From positions 93,903,015-93,967,014 of the forward strand of contig OW799237.1 of the NCBI GenBank assembly GCA_941918925.1: a stretch of 64,000 nucleotides of DNA, in the 5' to 3' direction. Positions 58,588 to 64,000 of this stretch are shown here, piece by piece. Below the pieces are notes generated by a model, which saw nothing but the letters and a program-made list of their open reading frames with translations, did no database searches and was not told the origin of the DNA. How positions within the stretch are numbered: the first letter of the stretch is position 1; each line of letters begins with the position of its first letter. A program made the translations under genes and the position numbers. Source of the DNA: Phyto melanocephala. Its lineage: Eukaryota; Arthropoda; Insecta; Diptera; Rhinophoridae.

Positions 58588-59350
58588 CAAGTAAGAGTGC
58601 TATATTCGGCCGTGCCGAATCTTATATACCCTTCACAACGTGTAGTCATGCAATAACAGTAGTTTGTATCACCATTCATCTCATATGAAATACGTACATA
58701 CATATATAAAAAACATACGTATATAAAGACATCCCATTGTAAAATTAAAAATTTACGTATGTCTGTTAAAAAAAAAAAAAATTAAAAAAAAAAAAATTTT
58801 TAAAAAATAATTAAAATATAAATAATAAATATAAAACAAAAAAAATAAACAAAGAAATTAAAAAAAAATAATAAAAATATAAATAATATATTAAATTAAA
58901 AATAAAAAAAATTTTAAAAAAAATAATAAAAAAAAATTTTTTTGGCTCAGCTGGGATTCGATGCCACGTTTACTCTAACCAGTATACACGTTTGTATGTA
59001 CAAATGTATGTTGTTGTTGTAATGTTGTTCTTGTGAAAAAAAATCGAGGTGATCGTGGGTTTTTGCTCATATCTCAGTTGTTTATGTACCGATGATTTTC
59101 AATACCGATCTACTTCTGAATATTTCTGATATTTTAATACCTCAGCCGGGTCCAAGCGGTGGGCTTCAAAAAGTTCATTTCAACATACACACGGACAGAC
59201 GGACATACTGACAGAGCTTAATCGACTTCCCTATTCATAAGCTTTCAGAAAATATATACTTTATGGGGTCGGAAATGAAAAATGTAGAAATTTCACACGG
59301 AATGACAGACCTAACCTATATATACGCTTTTTCACTGTGTGAAGGGTATA
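58588..59350 (-). mobile_element. Complete DINE-1/INE-1-like element
   Basis: On the plus strand it starts CAAGTAAGAGTGCTATATTC, with the hairpin ATTCGGCCGTGCCGAAT, then an A-rich core, then the head in reverse, ending GTGTGAAGGGTATA. It is inserted inside a unit of the ~118-bp array, which continues directly on the far side, so both ends are placed to within a few bases. No clear target duplication is present, in line with T-T insertion in an A/T run. Confidence 0.85.
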
Positions 59351-60330
59351 AAAAGTAGCTTTTTGGTCACCCATAACATTTTTAGACTTACCTGGAATTA
59401 ATAGTCCTTTATTTTACAATTCTACCTTTATAGACGTAGAAAATATAAAAAGTACCATAGAAATGCAAAAAAAAAGTAAATTTTTTGTCAAAGTTCCAAA
59501 TTCCATGTTTAAAATGTTCAAATATGTAGATATGTAATAAAATATTTTAATAGACATGATTTAAAGTCAGTAAATCTACTCTTTTTTGTATATAAGTAAT
59601 TATGTTTTAAAAAGTACCAAACTGTTTTCTCGAATCCCCTTTCGACGCTATTATGAATATGTTTAAATTTAGACCAAATTACATTATTTTGTATGTCTGG
59701 TGAAATCCCTTAACAAATTTTATGAAAATTGGCCCTGTAATTAAGAATTACACACATTTCCGTTGTTTTTCTCTTTTTGGTACCTTTTTTGTCCCCCCTA
59801 AAAGTTTCCAAAAATTTCACCTAAATAATTGTCCATATTCTATTAGACAATAATATTTATTAAATTTTGTCCCACTGAATAATATTAGAAAATGTTCTTT
59901 AAAAAAAATACCAAAAATAGGCACAGTTTTTACCCCATATACATACGCATTTGAAAAAAGTACCGAATTCTTATTAATATTTTTTTTCTCAGATTAACTA
60001 ATACAGTTTAAATTTTTTTCCTAGCTTCATGTGTTTGGAAGATACATTGGGTACAAAAAAAGTACCAAATTATAGTTTTTACCCGTTTTTTCCCCTTAGT
60101 GGTTGAAAATTCAAAAAAGGCCAGACGCCTGTCAGCTTATTTTTCGTGCAAATTACAATACTTTTTCAACTTAATTTGTATCATTTTTAGTTTAGCAGAT
60201 ATAAGATTATCGATTTTATCCGTTTTTACCCTTTTTACCCCCTTGAAGTACGAATTTCCAAAAATCCCTTCTTAGTGGAGCTATACATTGCTTTTGGGCT
60301 GTGAGATGATGAATCAGTCAGTCACGTTAC
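59351..60330. repeat. Continuation of the ~118-bp array and its companion sequence
   Basis: AAAAGTAGCTTTTTGGTCAC resumes the interrupted unit. Beyond 59,480 it matches the sequence after 56,600, followed by scattered AAAAAAGTACC motifs to about 60,080. Confidence 0.55.
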
Positions 60331-62649
60331 TATTTTATATATAAAGATAACAAAAATTAAAAATATCTATTTCATTTTTTAAATTATAGGAAAAATTCTG
60401 ATACAAATGTACTTTGGTGCTTATATCTCAGTTGCTTTCAAACCAATTTGTTACTTTTTCTTAGAAATAATTTTCGAAAAATATACATATTTTTTCAGGA
60501 GAGTTTTAATTGTTACACTATCCAATTCAATTTTTTAGGAGTCCAAAAAAGCGTTTTAGATAAAACTTTGTGCTGTAAATTGAACTTTCTAACAGTCATG
60601 TAAATATGTCATAAAAATTTCAGACAAATATCATTTAAAAATAAGATTCAAGCGGCATACGCGGTTGCCTATGAAAACCACAAATTTGTTATTACAGACT
60701 ATTGTTTATAATTAAATAATTTTAATCTGTGAAACGCTAAATGTACCACATTGTTATTTCTTACATTTTGTACTCTATTTTAAACATACAAAATTTAATA
60801 CTCGGTAATAGATGAGGCCACCTTAAAAAAAAGCATTAAGTTTTTCAGATAGCTTTTTTGACGAGTACAAAACACCATTAGTTTGTATTTTTACAAAAAT
60901 ATATGTATAAGTATATACAAATGTATTTTCACTTAAGCAGTGCTTTAACAAGCTCATTGAACTGATTTAAAACTAAACAATATTAAAATTTATAAATACT
61001 TATACTATAATTTCAATCAAACAACATGCACAAATCCGAAATCGACTGTAATTTTTTTCAATTTTAAAATAATTTACCTCATCCATTTTTTCAACAAATT
61101 ATAAAAACTGTTTAATAACACCACCCACAAATTTTATAAAGATTTAGCAGAAGGCTGCAAAAAGTCAATAAAAATTCTGTATTTATATCTTCGTTTGTTT
61201 TACGGTATAGAAATACGTGTATACACACTAAGCACTGAATTGACACTATTATCAACTATAGATACATACTAGTACAGTAATGTACACGAAATAAATAAAA
61301 TGAAAGACAAGAGAAACTGAACTGTTTGTGTTTGTTTCTTTTTTTTTCTTTTATGTTTTATTCACCCTGATTGAACTCGTGTAGTAGTGTTGCTGACTTC
61401 GAAAAATGTTACATTTTTTAAGTATTAGTATGTATATCGTGTAATTTTTCTACAACGTGTGTGTTTTCCTACCATATTTAAAATTTTAGGTTTTTAATTA
61501 AATCACAGATTTAAACAAATCGTTTATAAACCTTTGATAATTTAAAAATCTGATTGTAAATATGGTCGTTGTATCTACTTTGATTACCATAAAATTTATA
61601 TTTTCCTAAAAAACTAATAAATTTTGTATACATATTTGGTTCGCTCTTTATTTTGGCTTTTAGGAAAGCAGGAATTGGTGCAATTGTGTTATATGTTGCT
61701 TGTATGTTGTAGTGGATAAATTTTTACTTTTGAGTGTGCAAAACTAAATGGTGATTCCGGCAACACTTAGTAGATACTGCATTCGTTTTGTACATTGCTT
61801 TTACAGTGATGCTAACCTTTTTTTCACACAAAATGGAAATGGTTAGAAAAAATATTATGACACAAATTCTAGTAACTCCAAATTCTGACCATAATTTTAT
61901 ATTTTCGCTTCTTATTTCTTTCAAAGAGCACTTTCCACTTCAAAAAAGTAGCATAATGAAAGCGCAAACGAGTGTGAAAAGTAATATAAAAAAAAATATA
62001 TTTGAAAACAAAAAAGTAATCGTTTTCTACTATTCTCTTCTCTACCTTATTCAATAAAAATTTTATTATTTATTATAAAATAATCATAAAATAATATATC
62101 GTTGGTCACATGTAGAAAGACCCTAACTCAAGCAATTGCAACTTTTTTACAGGAGAAGGTACAAAACGTAATAGAAAGTGTATTAACAAAATGTAATTTC
62201 TTTTGTAGAATTCATTGTAAAAATGTTATTTGTGATACTACCTATATCATTAAATTTTTGTTTGGAGGTGTATTTGTGTGATATACTTACATATATTAAA
62301 ACCACTAAAAAATACAATTTCGTAAAATATACGAGTTAGAATATATGTATGTATACTTTTAAAAATATGTAAACATTAAAAAATAAAATATAGCTGAATA
62401 TGTTCTGTAATGAGTTCATATGCACTGAAAAAACGCTTATAAGATATTGTTTTCTCTTTAAACTACCCTAAATATAATTTTGTAGTAACCTGCAGCTTAA
62501 TATTTTTAACATTTATTGTATCTATTCGTTTGTACTCGATGTTTCTGCTATGATTTACCGTTTCTTCATTGTCGTGTTTTAATATTCTATCATATTCTAC
62601 TTTGTTTAAAAACTAAGCGGTAGATAAAAAAAGTGATGATTGCTTCGTT
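60331..62649. other. AT-rich intergenic, nothing recognised
   Basis: Open stretches of 60-90 codons on both strands near 61,724-62,057 overlap each other and show no domain. None is called. Confidence 0.4.
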
Positions 62650-62652
62650 TTA

Positions 62653-63367
62653 AGGCCATGACTGACTATCAGATTTAGTCGTTCGATATGTCAAAAATTG
62701 TATGTGTGTTCAGAAAGTGTGATAGTGTGGACATAAAGTGCACACGTGTGACAGATTTTTTGACATGTGTGTCCGATTTGATAATCTTTTGAAAATTTTC
62801 ATAAAATAATAGAGTCTGTGCGATCAGAGTTGCTTTTTCTAAGCAAGTATGACAGTGTGGCATCCAATAACACATTTTGTTGCGATTTTTTCATGTAGGA
62901 CAGAAAACTATGGCCCCTTTCGCATTAGGCAACTATAATTGCGCAATTCTTGGGTTTGTTGGTGTGAGAGGAAAGGTCGGTGTAAAGGGGAAAGAGTTGC
63001 CGAGATTTGAGTACAGACTTTCTTGTACTTGGCAATTCTGCTTTAGCTGTCATTCTTGTCTTGGAATATTTATTTGTTTTTGTCATTGTCTTTTATTTCT
63101 TCTTCGGTGTGTTGTGTAATTTTGTGTTTGTGAAAATTTTATTTGTTTATAAGTGTATCAAATATTTAAAAATGATGAGAAGTTGGAAAAACCTGGAAGA
63201 AATTGAGCAACCAAGTTGCTCAATGTGAACATAAAAGCAAGTTCAAAAGAAAATAAATAAAAATTAAAATTATACTTGCGCAATTATAGTTGCCTAATGT
63301 GAAAGGGGCCTATCAGATTTTTATTTGACATAATCGCACGACTTTGTAGAATAGTCAGTCATGGCCT
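62653..63367. mobile_element. MITE with AGGCCATGACTGACTAT ends, Harbinger-type
   Basis: Inverted ends AGGCCATGACTGACTAT match exactly over 17 bp and more loosely beyond (GTCGT(T/G)CGAT). Target duplication is TTA (62650-62652, 63368-63370). It carries the nested MITE at 62912-63310. Confidence 0.8.
62912..63310. mobile_element. Harbinger-type MITE, GGCCCCTTTCGC family, nested
   Basis: The inverted ends GGCCCCTTTCGCATTAGGCA extend over about 35 bp with one change. Target duplication TAT (62909-62911, 63311-63313). It is about 90% alike to 46655-47053, same length (399 bp). Confidence 0.85.
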
Positions 63368-63370
63368 TTA

Positions 63371-64000
63371 GTGAGTAGTGTTTTGTTGTCTGATTTTGTT
63401 TTATTAACTCTATAAAATCAGAGATGCCAATTAAGCGCGTTTCAACAATCCATAGACTTTTTATACTATTTATTTTAAAAGTATTTTTTTCGAAATTATG
63501 TAGGTACATAATATTTCTACAAACCTTTAAAAATTATAAAATAATTTTGTACAATTGTAATTTTTTGTTCAATTTGTACCTGAAATTTATGAATTATTTG
63601 GTGAGAATTTATGTTGTATTTAAAATAATGCTCGAATCAAATTAAAAGATCTCAAATTTTCCGATAATAAATATTGTATTAAAGTTGTACTAGAAACCTT
63701 ACTATTATAACAACAAAAATTAAGGCATTTACTACAAAATTATGAAACTACATAATTTTACATCCATACTTCTGTGTAAATATTTTTAGATTTTAATGCA
63801 ATATAAAACGTTATAAAGGGAGTCCAAATTTTAAGTATCGATGTTCATTGGGAATCGTTACAGCGAGATGATCCAAAACTTTATGTGACGGAAAGTTTAT
63901 AATTGCAACGTCGAAAATATGTTTTTATTTTAAACCGGAACATATTTATATCAACCTCACCCGTGCTAAATTCACATAAAATCTCTGACATGACTAAAAA
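63371..64000. other. AT-rich spacer to window end
   Basis: No gene or repeat was recognised. Confidence 0.4.

Noticed and set aside
61724..62057. Possible small genes on both strands
   Set aside because: The frames overlap each other antisense, are short, and have no start context, splice or domain evidence.
1..64000. tRNA, rRNA or CRISPR array
   Set aside because: No cloverleaf, rRNA block or regularly spaced repeat-spacer array was seen. The tandem repeats belong to Helitrons, subterminal repeats or the ~118-bp array.

Overview
The window is nuclear DNA of a higher fly (Schizophora; a calyptrate such as a blowfly or house-fly relative is my best guess). The evidence is the AT-rich composition, many poly-A/T and CATA runs, short GT-AG introns, an Epsilon-class glutathione S-transferase gene of fly type, and many copies of a DINE-1/INE-1-like repeat family typical of flies. 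No rRNA, tRNA or CRISPR was seen. Host genes are sparse and most of the sequence is layered transposable elements, many of which can be delimited exactly by target-site duplications (TSDs).

Layout. 1-0.57 kb: broken PIF/Harbinger transposase. 2.96-6.14 kb: complete Ty1/copia-type LTR element with an in-frame deletion of protease and most of integrase. 6.2-9.1 kb: hairpin, hAT MITE, foldback MITE and a decayed hAT transposon. 11.1-12 kb: DINE-like repeat split by a pogo/Tigger-like element. 13.4-18.4 kb: young Ty3/gypsy element with identical LTRs and a 335-bp tandem duplication that breaks its integrase tail. 19.2-21.2 kb: hAT MITE carrying two head-to-tail Helitrons. 22.4-30.4 kb: a non-LTR retrotransposon interrupted by a 2.4-kb hAT element and by a 3.66-kb terminal-inverted-repeat element with TA duplications. 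The latter carries a three-exon gene for an unrecognised protein of 488 codons with a SAM-like N-terminus.

31.7-39.6 kb holds DINE-like repeats, a third Helitron and the one clear conventional host gene, a GstE11-like gene at 35.4-36.2 kb. 41.5-43.7 kb is another nest of MITEs. 44.9-49.7 and 51.4-56.1 kb are two copies of a segmental duplication. Each carries a long open gene, two visible coding exons with intact splice signals, derived from a Hermes/hobo-like hAT transposase. In both copies all three catalytic acidic residues, and the conserved Trp of the RW motif, are replaced while the frame stays open. 56.2-60 kb contains a hammerhead-like motif, a degenerate ~118-bp repeat and further DINE-like elements. 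62.6-63.4 kb holds one MITE nested in another.

The most interesting signals are the paired catalytically dead hAT-derived genes. Their BED-finger exon differs far more between copies than the intron beside it. The next is the TA-flanked element with the SAM-like protein, which may be an undescribed DNA transposon type. All distances and differences were counted by eye, and no database search was run.
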